This document shows, piece by piece, positions 52,575 to 61,331 of a DNA stretch of 64,000 nucleotides. The stretch is from Desulfovibrio sp. G11 (lineage in GTDB: Bacteria; Desulfobacterota; Desulfovibrionia; Desulfovibrionales; Desulfovibrionaceae), in contig NZ_LT984798.1 in the NCBI RefSeq assembly GCF_900243745.1, forward strand, positions 1,978,501-2,042,500, given 5' to 3'. Numbering within the stretch: position 1 is the stretch's first letter; each line of letters begins with the position of its first letter. The notes beneath the pieces were generated by a model. The model searched no databases. It was given only the letters and a program-made list of their open reading frames with translations, and was not told the DNA's origin. A program made the translations under genes and the position numbers.

Positions 52575-53690
52575 CTACAGGCAGTCGCAGAGGGTTTTTT
52601 CTCTTAATGACTTGAGCCGGATGCCTCCATGCATCAATTCGCCGCGCAGTTCACGCAGGCGCCGTTCCAGCCCCGCAGGAACATTTTTGCCAGCCGCAGC
52701 TTTGAAGGGGGCCATGTCTGTAATGTCCACACCGCCATTTTGCAGGTCGCGTACCAGAATTTCCTTGCCCTTGAAATTGCCCGAAGTGGCCGCTGCCACC
52801 AGGTCGTATACCGCGGTGTCGGCTTTTTTGACGATAGAAGTGAGCACCCGGCCGGGCAGCCTGTTGTCCTGGTTATTGTCCAGCCCAACCACATAGGCTC
52901 CGCGGGCGGCGGCTTCATCCATGGCAGGTCCGTTGCCTGCGCCGCAGGCCAGCACCAGTACATCCGCCCCCTGATCCAGCAGTTGGCGGGCCGCCTCGCG
53001 TCCGGCTGCGGCATCGGTAAAGGAGCCGGTAATCTTGTTGATGACGCGCACCTCCGGATCCACAAGGCGGGCGCCCCCTACAAAGCCGTTGAGCAGTGAG
53101 CGCATGGCGGGTACATCCTCGCCCGAAAGCCAGCCGATGATTCTGTCGGCATTGATGCCGGGCAGGGCGGTTTGCGTGGTGAGCATGGCTGCGGCCGTTC
53201 CGGCAAGGTATGCCGCCTGTTCATCGGCAAAGGTGATGCACATGATGTTGGGCGCGCGTATGCCTGCGTCAATACAGCCGAACATGGTGCGTCGGAAATT
53301 GGCGGCGTTGTTGCGCAGGCTTTCGTGCATACGGTCTGAGGCCACAAGAACCAGATCGTGGCTTGTCGCGGCCTGTTGAAAAAAATCTTGCAGCGCGGCT
53401 GCATCGGCTTGCGGCGGGGCCACGAGCACATCGGCCCGTACCGGCAGGTCACGGCGGGCGCGCTCAAGGCCGCGCAGCAGGGCATCGTTCCAGCCGTTGT
53501 CGCCGCCGGGATGCTCCAGCAGCAGGGCCACGCGCAAAGGATTTTCGGGCGTGGCCGGGGCAGGCGGTCCTGAAGGGGCGGCCGCGGCTTCTCCCCCCCC
53601 AAGGATACAAACGGTAAAAAACAGGAGCAGGCGGAAAAACGCCGCTACAGACAAGGCGTGTGCAGAAAAACGGGTTTGGCAGTAGTGCAT
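52575..53690 (-). CDS. BMP-family periplasmic binding protein
   Basis: 371 residues. Signal peptide within the first ~38 residues. It follows the basic membrane protein (PnrA/Med) family: RVALLLEHPGGDNGWNDALLRGLERAR, VLVASDRMHESLRNNAANF, CITFADEQAAYLAGTAAAML, IGWLSGEDVPAMRSLLNGFVGGARLVDP, GADVLVLACGAGNGPAMDEA, YVVGLDNNQDNRLPGRVLTSIVKKADTAVYDLV. BMP proteins bind nucleosides or autoinducer-like ligands for ABC importers. No transporter genes adjoin. It lies on the same strand as the NMT1-like protein but 266 bases upstream of it, so co-transcription is uncertain. Confidence 0.85.
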   Translation of the reverse strand: MHYCQTRFSAHALSVAAFFRLLLFFTVCILGGGEAAAAPSGPPAPATPENPLRVALLLEHPGGDNGWNDALLRGLERARRDLPVRADVLVAPPQADAAALQDFFQQAATSHDLVLVASDRMHESLRNNAANFRRTMFGCIDAGIRAPNIMCITFADEQAAYLAGTAAAMLTTQTALPGINADRIIGWLSGEDVPAMRSLLNGFVGGARLVDPEVRVINKITGSFTDAAAGREAARQLLDQGADVLVLACGAGNGPAMDEAAARGAYVVGLDNNQDNRLPGRVLTSIVKKADTAVYDLVAAATSGNFKGKEILVRDLQNGGVDITDMAPFKAAAGKNVPAGLERRLRELRGELMHGGIRLKSLREKTLCDCL

Positions 53691-54138
53691 GGGATTCCCG
53701 GAAAAGTCTGAATTGGATGGGTTTGACTTTTACAGCATACGTCCACGCTGTCAGGTCCGCAAGTACGTCATACGGCTGTGCGGCGGCAGGACACAGGACG
53801 GACCGGGCACCAGGCGGCAGCGGGGTCGTAAGGGGACTGTTGGAATGGTATGATTTTACGGAAGCGATGAACGGTATTTTTTTACTTTTGCAGCGCACGT
53901 CTTATGTGGGAGATGTGCGTTTCGGCCTTTGGGGCGGCACACATTGAGGCTTTTTGCCGCATGGCTGGCGGTTGCCCCGGCAGAACGCAAAATTACTCAT
54001 GGATCCGCACCCCCCTGCGCTTGACGAGATATGTGAAATAATGGACAATCAAATTACCGAATTTGAATGAGTATTTTGAAAGGCAAGATAGCTCTGCATT
54101 TTTTTACATAGTTCTTAACTTGTGCGAGGTTGACAAGC
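53691..54138. other. Divergent spacer before hydG
   Basis: 450 bases between the BMP-family gene (minus) and hydG (plus), AT-rich from about 54030. No gene; promoter elements not resolved. Confidence 0.45.
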
Positions 54139-55530
54139 ATGTCTGTGGAATCATTGCCCCGGTGGTTTAGTGTGGCTGCCATTGAGCGCGCCCTGGATCG
54201 TCAGGATGCCCCGGACGCCATTGAGCTTCGTGATATTCTTGATAAGTCCATGCAGATGGTTCCGCTGGACGCAGATGAAATTGTGGCTCTTATGCGGGTT
54301 GACGACCCCGTGGAGCATGAGCGCATCCTCGCTGTTGCTGATGAGGTCAAACAGCGGGTTTACGGGGACCGCATGGTTCTTTCCGCGCCGCTGCACCTTT
54401 CCAACCACTGCGGCAGCGAGTGCCTGTATTGCGCCAACCGCAGGGGAAACGGACAGATAGAACGCAAATACATGACATCGCCGGAAATGCGTGAAGCTGC
54501 GCTGCGCCTCATTCGTCAGGGGCACAAGCGTATTTTTCTGGTCAGCGGGCAACTGCCCAACGCCGATGTGGAATATCTGGCCGAGGCCATCAGCATTCTG
54601 TACACGGTATTTGACGGTGTGGGCGAAATCCACAGCGTCAATGTCAATGTGGGACCGCTTGAAAGCGCCCAGTACGAAACGCTGCTTGACGCCTATGTGG
54701 GAACCGTCCTCATCTATCAGGACACCTATCATGAGGCCAGCTACCGCGCGGCGCATGTGTCCGGCCCCAAAAGCGATTACGTCAGGCGTCTTGAGGCTCC
54801 TGACACCGCCTTTGCGGCAGGGGTGCCTGATGTAGGCATGGGGCTTCTGCTCGGCCTCGGCCCCTGGCGCTTTGACCTGCTGGCCCTCATCCAGCATGCG
54901 GCCCATCTGGAGCGGGTGTACGGCATGGGCTGTCGTACTGTAAGCCTGCACCGTATGCGTCCCGCCCCCGGCAGCCTTATGGAGGCTCCCTATCCGGTGA
55001 GCGATGCGGACTATCTGCGCTGCGTGGCCCTTGCGCGGCTGGCCCTGCCCTATGCCGGCCTTATCCTGACCACCAGGGAACCGTCCGGCCTCTGGCGCGA
55101 CGGCTGTAATGCCGGTGGTTCGCAACTGCTTACGGGCAGCGTGGCAAATCCTTACGACGGCTGGTTTACCGCTTCAGGCCAGCAGGTTCCTTTTCCCTGT
55201 GGTGAAGATTGCCATGTGGATGAGGTCGTGCGTTTTCTGCTTGAAGAGGCCCGGCATCTGCCGTCCTTTTGCGCTGCCTGTCCACGCCTGGGCCGCAGGG
55301 GTGAAGAGTTCATTTCCATGGTGCGTGAATGCGGCATCAAGGGGCAGTGCGGGCCGAACTCGGCGGCGTCGTTTATGGAATTTCTGCTGCATTATGCCAC
55401 CCCCTATACCCGCATGATGGGCGAACGCCTTTTGAAGGAAAAGCTGGACAGGATGCCCATTCACGAGCGCGGCGCTGCAGATCGCCTGCTCAAGAAGGTG
55501 CGGGCGGGCTGTATGGACGAGTTCATCTGA
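54139..55530 (+). CDS. hydG: HydG, tyrosine lyase for [FeFe]-hydrogenase H-cluster maturation
   Basis: 463 residues from the ATG at 54139 (GAGG upstream). Radical SAM motif C91-X3-C95-X2-C98 (CGSECLYC) and the C-terminal C378-X2-C381-X22-C404 motif that binds the second cluster with the dangling Fe. Both motifs are complete, which separates HydG from ThiH. HydG cleaves tyrosine with SAM to deliver the Fe(CO)2CN synthon of the H-cluster. hydE and hydF are not in this window. The next gene is a 1014-residue membrane protein of unknown role. Confidence 0.97.
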   Translation: MSVESLPRWFSVAAIERALDRQDAPDAIELRDILDKSMQMVPLDADEIVALMRVDDPVEHERILAVADEVKQRVYGDRMVLSAPLHLSNHCGSECLYCANRRGNGQIERKYMTSPEMREAALRLIRQGHKRIFLVSGQLPNADVEYLAEAISILYTVFDGVGEIHSVNVNVGPLESAQYETLLDAYVGTVLIYQDTYHEASYRAAHVSGPKSDYVRRLEAPDTAFAAGVPDVGMGLLLGLGPWRFDLLALIQHAAHLERVYGMGCRTVSLHRMRPAPGSLMEAPYPVSDADYLRCVALARLALPYAGLILTTREPSGLWRDGCNAGGSQLLTGSVANPYDGWFTASGQQVPFPCGEDCHVDEVVRFLLEEARHLPSFCAACPRLGRRGEEFISMVRECGIKGQCGPNSAASFMEFLLHYATPYTRMMGERLLKEKLDRMPIHERGAADRLLKKVRAGCMDEFI

Positions 55531-55595
55531 CGGCATTTCGCCGCAGACTTTGCGATTACTGCGGGCTGCCGCGCGACAGCCCGGGGCCTCTGGCC

Positions 55596-55627
55596 GAAGC
55601 GTCCAGCCATTTATGGCTGGACGCTTC
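55596..55627 (+). terminator. Hairpin after hydG
   Basis: GAAGCGTCCAGCCAT-TT-ATGGCTGGACGCTTC, a perfect 15-bp inverted repeat 65 bases after the stop. No T-run. Possible terminator or stabilising hairpin. Confidence 0.5.
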
Positions 55628-55824
55628 ACATGGGGCATGGTCACGTTCTTCATTGAGCCTTGCCGCAACAGCTTTTCATGCATTTTTGCAGCCCGCCGCC
55701 GCAGGGCGCTATCGTGTTTTTTCCACAAGGCCTGGCTATTTGACGTGAACGCAGGGTCGGGGTAAGTGTTGTAAAAGGTTTATTTTAACTGTTGCGCTGC
55801 AATGGTTTTAAAGGAGTGTGTGGC

Positions 55825-58800
55825 GTGAGCTTCGTATGGCGTGGCATTTATTTTGACAAGCAGGACAGAGAGATACTTGTCCTCGTCAATCGCATTCTGG
55901 AATCCGATAATAATCATTCGGATACCTGCCTTTTCGACCCCAGCCTGCACCCGCACGGCATCAAGGAACTGGTGGCCTCACCTGTTTCGCGTATGGCCTA
56001 TGCCGTCATCAACCTGCTGCGCAACCTTCAGGCAGGGCGCACACAGGCCAGAGACAGGCTGCTTGCCTTGCAGACGCTGTATGATGAAGTGTTGAATAGT
56101 GCGCATTCGTCTTTGCGACGCAATACTGCACGGGTGCTCATGCAGATTATGAAGAGTATCGTGCGCGCGCATGACAACCCTATGGAGCAGTTAAAGCTGG
56201 CTCACGACTTTCGCCGCACCGTACAGGGAACGCCGCGTATTGTGCGCCGCATGCTGGCCCGCTATCATTTGCCGGAAATGCCCGAGGCCTGGAACCAGAT
56301 CGCCTTTGACGACCATGTGTACGACGCCAACACCAAGGGCCGTAAAAGCCCCACGCATCTTATAATGGACGCATGGATCAAGGGACTGCGCTCCTTGACC
56401 GTGGCCTATGAATACTGGGTGCAGCCCGATGCAGCGCGCGAAATTTTGCGTGCGGCCGAAATCACGGGCATTGACGTGCGCATCGGCCTGGAATTTCAGG
56501 TTCCGTTTTACGGACGCTTTGTAAGCCTGTTCTGGATCCCGCGCGGCTTCAGCTCCAATGAGGATTTTCTGGAGTTTCTGCACAGCCCCAAGATGGCTGA
56601 AATGATGAAGCGGGGGCGCGAGGTGCTGCGCTGGCGGCGTGACCGGGTGCTCAATTGCCTTGCGCTCTGGAATGAACACCAGCGCGCCAAGATGGAAACC
56701 GCTTGGGAAGTGGAGGTTCCCGAACTGTCGGGCGAGGAGTTTTTGCGCATGGTGGGCCGTGGTCAGGCCAGCAGCCTGCATCTGGCCGAAGCGCTGCACC
56801 GCCATGTCCAGCCTTCGTTACGGCAGCGGGCCGCAAGGCTTGCCGAGCGCGACGATGCCACTGCCCGGGCTGAACTGGCGGTGCTCGAAACTATGGGGCC
56901 GGAGCATATCGCTGAAGAATGGCTGTCGGCCGCGCTGCATCCAGAACTGCCCGATCTGGACTGTCCGCCCCCGCAGGAAGAGATGCCGCACCTCATGCGT
57001 CTTTCAATACTGGAACTTACGCGGGAACTCGTGGAGCTTACGCCGGGCTACCGGCTGGTGCTGTGTACTTCTGGCCTGAGCGTGGAGGACGTGGCCGAAC
57101 TCTTGTGGGATTCCAGGGGCAATATCACCCATCTGGAAATTTTTAACATGAAAAGCTGGATGGAGCGGCAGCAGGCCAACCTCAAGCCCATCAGCGAATT
57201 GCAACAGGCGCTCAACGAAGGCCTCGGCCCGCGCGTGAAGCAGATCATCCGGCAGATGGTGCGGCGCATGCGCACCGTTGACGAAGAACGGGCCGCCAAG
57301 TTTCGCGATATTTTGCATAACGTGCCAAAGTTGTGGGAACATTATCGCCACAAGCCCCTGGGATCTCGCCTGGGTACAAGTTCCGCAAGCCGTATTACCT
57401 ACGGCATGGGTTTTGCCATCAAGGACACGCTGCCCAGAAAAGGCCGCCCGGCCCGCCGGTACAGGGGACGGCAGCTGTTTGAAATCCCCATCTGCTCACC
57501 GGTGGAAGAGGTGCTCAGCTATACCAAGCCGCGCAATCCCTCAATCTGGCAACGCGCGGCCAGGTGTCTGCGTTGGCTGCCCGGTTGCCGCCATCTGGGG
57601 CTTGAGTGCCGCAAGGCGTGGAAAACAGCCAGCGAGGATTTTCACGTTTGCAGTCAGGGCAATATCATGAACCTCGGCGGCCTCAGCGCCGCACTGGGCA
57701 ACAACCTGCTGGGCAAGAAGGACGAGGTCGACGCCTCAAAGCCCGGGGCAGCCTATCTGAACAGCTCATTCTGCAACTGGCTCAAGGTCTTGCTGGGCTT
57801 CGTACCCGCCTTTTTTTCTTTTCTGTATACGCAGGACTGGTGGGTTCTTGCCTGGGGCGGCACATTCATCTGGTTCGGCATCACAGGGGTGCGCAACGTT
57901 GTGCAGATGGTGCTGGCCGCCAAAGGGGCCACGCGTGATACCCTCATCCACTGGCGGGATCAGGTCAGCGTAAACCGCTTATGCGATTCGCTCATGTATA
58001 CGGGCATTTCTGTTCTGTTGCTTGAAGTGACGGTGCGCGTGTGGCTGCTGGACAGGACCTTCAACATCACCGTGGCCCAAAGCCCGTGGACGGTCTTTAC
58101 CGTTCTGAGCATCATCAACGGATTTTATATCTGCGCGCACAACGTGTTTCGCGGTTTCCCCAAAGAAGCGGCCATCGGTAACCTTTTTCGCAGCGTGTTG
58201 TCCATTCCGGTCTCTTCCCTGTACAATTCGCTCCTGTATTACGGGCTTCTCGCATGGGGGGTAGCCAGCCCGGAACTCTATCTTGTTCCCAGCGCCGCCG
58301 TGGTTTCAAAGATGTCTTCGGATTCGGTGGCGGCACTTATTGAGGGATACGCCGACAGCCAGGTAAACCTGCGCATGCGACGGTGGGATTACAGGAGCAA
58401 GCTCAATAATCTCTTTGACTGCTATACGCGGCTTGAACTGCTCTTTCCGCATGAAGACGCGCTGATCAAGCTGGCGCGGCCCGGCGGCCTTCAGGGCAGT
58501 GGCGGCGTCAAGGGCAAGGAGCTGGAGCGCGCGTTCATCGTCAATGCGCTGGATCTCATGTATATATGGTTTTACCAGCCTCGGGCGCAGGACGCCTTTC
58601 GCCAGATCACACGGGCCATGCCCGAGGCTGACCGCAACGTGCTGGCGCGTTCGCAACTGGTGCTTACCCGTGAGCGGGAGATAAGCCAGCTTTTGGTGGA
58701 CGGGCTTTTGGGTCGCAATTTTTCGCGCCCGCTGGCCTTTTTTCTTGATAAGCGCAAGGCATACCTGCGTCGCCTGAGCCGTATGTGTCGCCCCGGCAAG

Positions 58801-58869
58801 ATGCGCGAACCGGGAATGGCGCGGGTGGACAGAACGCAGAAAAGGCCGGTAGCGCCCAAGGTAGGCTAA
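55825..58869 (+). CDS. Large membrane protein of unknown function (1014 residues)
   Basis: GTG start at 55825, with AAGGAG eight bases upstream; in-frame TTG and GTG lie earlier. The N-terminal ~640 residues appear soluble: SPVSRMAYAVINLLRNL, a helical stretch, then YDANTKGRKSPTHLIMDAWIKGLRSLTVAYEYW, GIDVRIGLEFQVPFYGRFVSLFWIPRG (parallel alpha/beta-like) and LCTSGLSVEDVAELLWDSRGNITHLEIFNMKSW. From about residue 650 there are at least four membrane helices (WLKVLLGFVPAFFSFLY, VLAWGGTFIWFGITGV, ISVLLLEVTVRVWLL, VFTVLSIINGFYICAHNVF), followed by a helical C-terminus with a basic end. I recognise no family. It lies 294 bases downstream of hydG. Confidence 0.8.
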   Translation: MSFVWRGIYFDKQDREILVLVNRILESDNNHSDTCLFDPSLHPHGIKELVASPVSRMAYAVINLLRNLQAGRTQARDRLLALQTLYDEVLNSAHSSLRRNTARVLMQIMKSIVRAHDNPMEQLKLAHDFRRTVQGTPRIVRRMLARYHLPEMPEAWNQIAFDDHVYDANTKGRKSPTHLIMDAWIKGLRSLTVAYEYWVQPDAAREILRAAEITGIDVRIGLEFQVPFYGRFVSLFWIPRGFSSNEDFLEFLHSPKMAEMMKRGREVLRWRRDRVLNCLALWNEHQRAKMETAWEVEVPELSGEEFLRMVGRGQASSLHLAEALHRHVQPSLRQRAARLAERDDATARAELAVLETMGPEHIAEEWLSAALHPELPDLDCPPPQEEMPHLMRLSILELTRELVELTPGYRLVLCTSGLSVEDVAELLWDSRGNITHLEIFNMKSWMERQQANLKPISELQQALNEGLGPRVKQIIRQMVRRMRTVDEERAAKFRDILHNVPKLWEHYRHKPLGSRLGTSSASRITYGMGFAIKDTLPRKGRPARRYRGRQLFEIPICSPVEEVLSYTKPRNPSIWQRAARCLRWLPGCRHLGLECRKAWKTASEDFHVCSQGNIMNLGGLSAALGNNLLGKKDEVDASKPGAAYLNSSFCNWLKVLLGFVPAFFSFLYTQDWWVLAWGGTFIWFGITGVRNVVQMVLAAKGATRDTLIHWRDQVSVNRLCDSLMYTGISVLLLEVTVRVWLLDRTFNITVAQSPWTVFTVLSIINGFYICAHNVFRGFPKEAAIGNLFRSVLSIPVSSLYNSLLYYGLLAWGVASPELYLVPSAAVVSKMSSDSVAALIEGYADSQVNLRMRRWDYRSKLNNLFDCYTRLELLFPHEDALIKLARPGGLQGSGGVKGKELERAFIVNALDLMYIWFYQPRAQDAFRQITRAMPEADRNVLARSQLVLTREREISQLLVDGLLGRNFSRPLAFFLDKRKAYLRRLSRMCRPGKMREPGMARVDRTQKRPVAPKVG

Positions 58870-58894
58870 TTCTGAAAATAGACTCTCAGCGTTT

Positions 58895-58922
58895 GGAGCA
58901 AGTTAACTTTTAAATTGCTCCG
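58895..58922. repeat. Palindromic repeat, TAGAGCA family
   Basis: GGAGCAAGTTAACTTTTAAA-TTGCTCC: arms GGAGCAA/TTGCTCC around an AT-rich centre. Similar in size and centre to the 59466 copy. Confidence 0.45.
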
Positions 58923-59071
58923 GCATTCTGCCTTTGAGAAGAGATGCTTTTAAAAAGGTTGCAAGACGCCCGCTGCGACGTTTGCCCCGATACCGTGCTG
59001 CTGATATGCTGTAGCTCTTGGGGCACCGCTGAAACCGTGTTGCGCCTTTCTGGTGGATAGCGATTTGCACA

Positions 59072-59115
59072 GCCGTCAGAGCAGTTGTAACGTCACGCTG
59101 CTCTGACGGCCTTTT
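59072..59115 (+). terminator. Strong rho-independent terminator
   Basis: A perfect 13-bp stem GCCGTCAGAGCAG/CTGCTCTGACGGC, a 13-base loop, then CTTTTT. It lies about 200 bases after the large membrane protein gene, so it is either a delayed terminator of that gene or the end of an unseen small RNA. Confidence 0.88.
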
Positions 59116-59465
59116 TGCATGCGTTTTCGGCGCGGTGCAGTGTCAACGGTCCGGGTCTGTTCACAGGTCCGTCCTCGAGAGGACGGGCGAATGGGCGCGG
59201 GCTTTTTTTATGACAGCAGGCATATCCTGTTTTGAGCGCATGCTGTGGAGCTTTATTGCCTTGCCCGTGTTGGTTGATGATCCCACCGCAGCACACAGTG
59301 CAGCAGCAAGATTGCGCGGGACAGGCAATGGCAGCTGAAACATATTGCGGTGTGCTGCTCCCCGGAAGAGGCACGGTATGCATCAGGGCCTGTTTCAGGC
59401 GCAGATGCTCTTGGGGAGTGAGGCGTTTGCGGGCGTAAGGCTGTGCTGCCATGTCGTTGCGTTGC

Positions 59466-59493
59466 TAGAGCATTTCATACTTGAAATGCTCTA
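59466..59493. repeat. Palindromic repeat, TAGAGCA family
   Basis: TAGAGCATTTCA-TACT-TGAAATGCTCTA, a perfect 12-bp stem with a 4-base loop. This is the cleanest copy of the family also seen at 12969, 22873 and 58895. Confidence 0.6.
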
Positions 59494-59719
59494 CAAGAAT
59501 TTATCTCTAACTCCTTGTCGCAAATGCTTGGCGGACGGCTTTGCCCAACGTCAAGCAATCATTTGAAGCGGTGCTTGTTCTAACTGTTGAAGCAGAAGTT
59601 TCAAGACGCCCTGCGCATGCTCCAAGGCAAGACCATTCGATCTGATCATTTTTACAGTCACCCGTGTGCAAGGGCACCTCGCCGGAAGCCTTTTCCTGTA
59701 GTGGAACAGCGTCTTGCGT

Positions 59720-60979
59720 CAATGTTGTCCGGTTAAGCACCCATAGCTAACAGGCTATAACTATAGGTGTTTATAGTTTTTCGTCTTCGTGGATTCAGAA
59801 GTTCTTCCAGAGAATCCTTGCCGAACAGATTCAAGCAAATGAGCTCGAAGAGTTGTTGCACCGACAGCCCAAGCTTGCTCAGGAATTTCTGATAGGCCAG
59901 GAGTAAATACACGGTCAGGGCCGTATAAATCTGGATGTGCACCGCATTCTCCGAGCGCCCGACAAAGCTTTTAATATGCAGATTTTGTTTGACTTCGCGG
60001 AAGAATATTTCAATTTGCCAGCGTTCTTTATAGATATCAGCAATTGTCTTGGCGGACAGGCGGAAATGGTTGGTCAAAAATTCGTACCGTTTGCCGGTTT
60101 TCGCATCGCGATAGCCGATTCTGCGTAGACGAGTGGTTTTTCCCCGGCTGCTCACGTCAATGATGTGATCGGACGTGACCCCGGTTTTCCGGTCTACGGC
60201 GCGGCGATCAACGAGCTTATAGGCAGCATTGCTCTTCAGTCGGGTTACGAAGAAAATGCCCTTCGCGGTCAACATGCGAAACCAGGAATAGCAGATATAG
60301 CCTTTATCGAAGGTGACGATGGAACCCTTTGGCAATGAAAGACTTTTGGCCATGCGGCTTTCGTGGGTTTTGGCATTGTTGATATCGAGAAAAGCGGGAA
60401 TGTAGCCATCGTGGTCAAGCACGGTATTTACTTTCACGCCAGCCTTGTTCCGCCGGAACGACGCCCAGGGAAAGATGGACAGGCATAGGCTGATGGTGGT
60501 GGCGTCCATGCTGTACAGCTTGCACTTGAAGCGGAATTTGTGACGAGGCGCACGAAGATGGCACAGGCCATACATTTCAGCGAACAGGTCTTTGAAAAAT
60601 TCCACAGGCCTTGAATTGTTGGCATCGGCAACCGTGGAACGCGCTACTGATTTCAAGCCGAGGTGATACAGCCGTCTCTTGGCCGCCTCCAAGGCGCGAA
60701 GCCCATCGCGTAAAGAGCGCCTTGCAGCGAGTTGGATAAAGGCCATGACGGTGAATTGCTCCTTGAATCCAAATTGGCGTGAAGAGCGGCCAGTTTTGTG
60801 CTTGCGTTCGAGTTTTTCAAAAACATGTCCCGGTATCAGGGATAGCAGTTGAGAGAAGAGTGTAGTATGATGGCTCAAGTCCAAAATCTCCTTGTGTGGC
60901 AAGTTGTTGTGGTAACTTCTTATACCACATACTGCTGAGATTTTGGACTTTTTTGTTACCCCTTAGCCGGACAGCAATG
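59720..60979. mobile_element. Complete IS4-family insertion sequence, 1260 bp
   Basis: Terminal inverted repeats of 18 bp with 15 matches: CAATGTTGTCCGGTTAAG (59720-59737) and, inverted, CATTGCTGTCCGGCTAAG (60962-60979). A 9-bp direct repeat GTCTTGCGT flanks the element at 59711-59719 and 60980-60988, the expected target duplication. One intact transposase gene fills it. The stop codon of the transposase lies inside the left repeat. Intact ends, frame and duplication suggest a recent insertion. Confidence 0.9.
59733..60878 (-). CDS. IS4-family transposase (DDE, with N-terminal DUF4372-like domain)
   Basis: About 381 residues from a TTG at 60878 (AAGGAG nine bases upstream); TTG at 60884 or 60902 is possible. 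The N-terminal SQLLSLIPGHVFEKLERKHKTGRSSRQFGFKEQFTVMAFIQLAARRSLRD segment is typical of IS4 transposases with the DUF4372 domain. DDE residues: D in YSMDATTIS, D in VTFDKGYICYSWF, E in the exact Y-X2-R-X3-E-X6-K signature (YKERWQIEIFFREVK). It cuts and joins the ends of its own element. No frameshift or stop was seen, so it is probably active. Confidence 0.93.
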   Translation of the reverse strand: MSHHTTLFSQLLSLIPGHVFEKLERKHKTGRSSRQFGFKEQFTVMAFIQLAARRSLRDGLRALEAAKRRLYHLGLKSVARSTVADANNSRPVEFFKDLFAEMYGLCHLRAPRHKFRFKCKLYSMDATTISLCLSIFPWASFRRNKAGVKVNTVLDHDGYIPAFLDINNAKTHESRMAKSLSLPKGSIVTFDKGYICYSWFRMLTAKGIFFVTRLKSNAAYKLVDRRAVDRKTGVTSDHIIDVSSRGKTTRLRRIGYRDAKTGKRYEFLTNHFRLSAKTIADIYKERWQIEIFFREVKQNLHIKSFVGRSENAVHIQIYTALTVYLLLAYQKFLSKLGLSVQQLFELICLNLFGKDSLEELLNPRRRKTINTYSYSLLAMGA

Positions 60980-61331
60980 GTCTTGCGTGCATGGCTGAGC
61001 GTGAATATGCCCGTTTTCTGCAGGCGGTAAAGTGTGGAATTCCACTCCCGATGCGCATGATCCGGCCTGTAATCACGCTTTTCATTTTTTGGGTGAACAA
61101 TCAAACAATGCAATATTGTGCAAAAATGAACTATCTATGATGAGTTGTGTAAAAAGTAACATGTACTGCGCCGTAAAATAACCATACAAATTACTTTTAC
61201 ATTGTGCTTCAAGATGCTTGCATTGAATTTTTTGATGCTGTACTCTTTTTTGCAAGGTTATTTCCTTATCACTGCGGTACAATAGTGGTACATGTCGCGC
61301 GATTGTGTCCGCATAACGCTAGGAGTCGCAT
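60980..61331. other. Upstream region of the alcohol dehydrogenase gene
   Basis: 350 AT-rich bases. Notable are two near-identical direct repeats TTGTGCAAAAATGAAC (from 61116) and TTGTGTAAAAAGTAAC (from 61145), 29 bases apart, a third TTGTG near 61203, and TACAAT at 61279 that could serve as a -10. The first 9 bases are the IS target duplicate. Confidence 0.5.

Larger units (their letters stand above)
58870..59719. other. Gene-free region between the large membrane protein and the IS element
   Basis: 850 bases without a credible gene. It contains two TAGAGCA-type palindromes (about 58895-58922 and 59466-59493), the strong terminator at 59072, a GTCCTC-GA-GAGGAC hairpin at about 59170-59185, and one copy of the 9-base target duplication (59711-59719). 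Confidence 0.55.
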
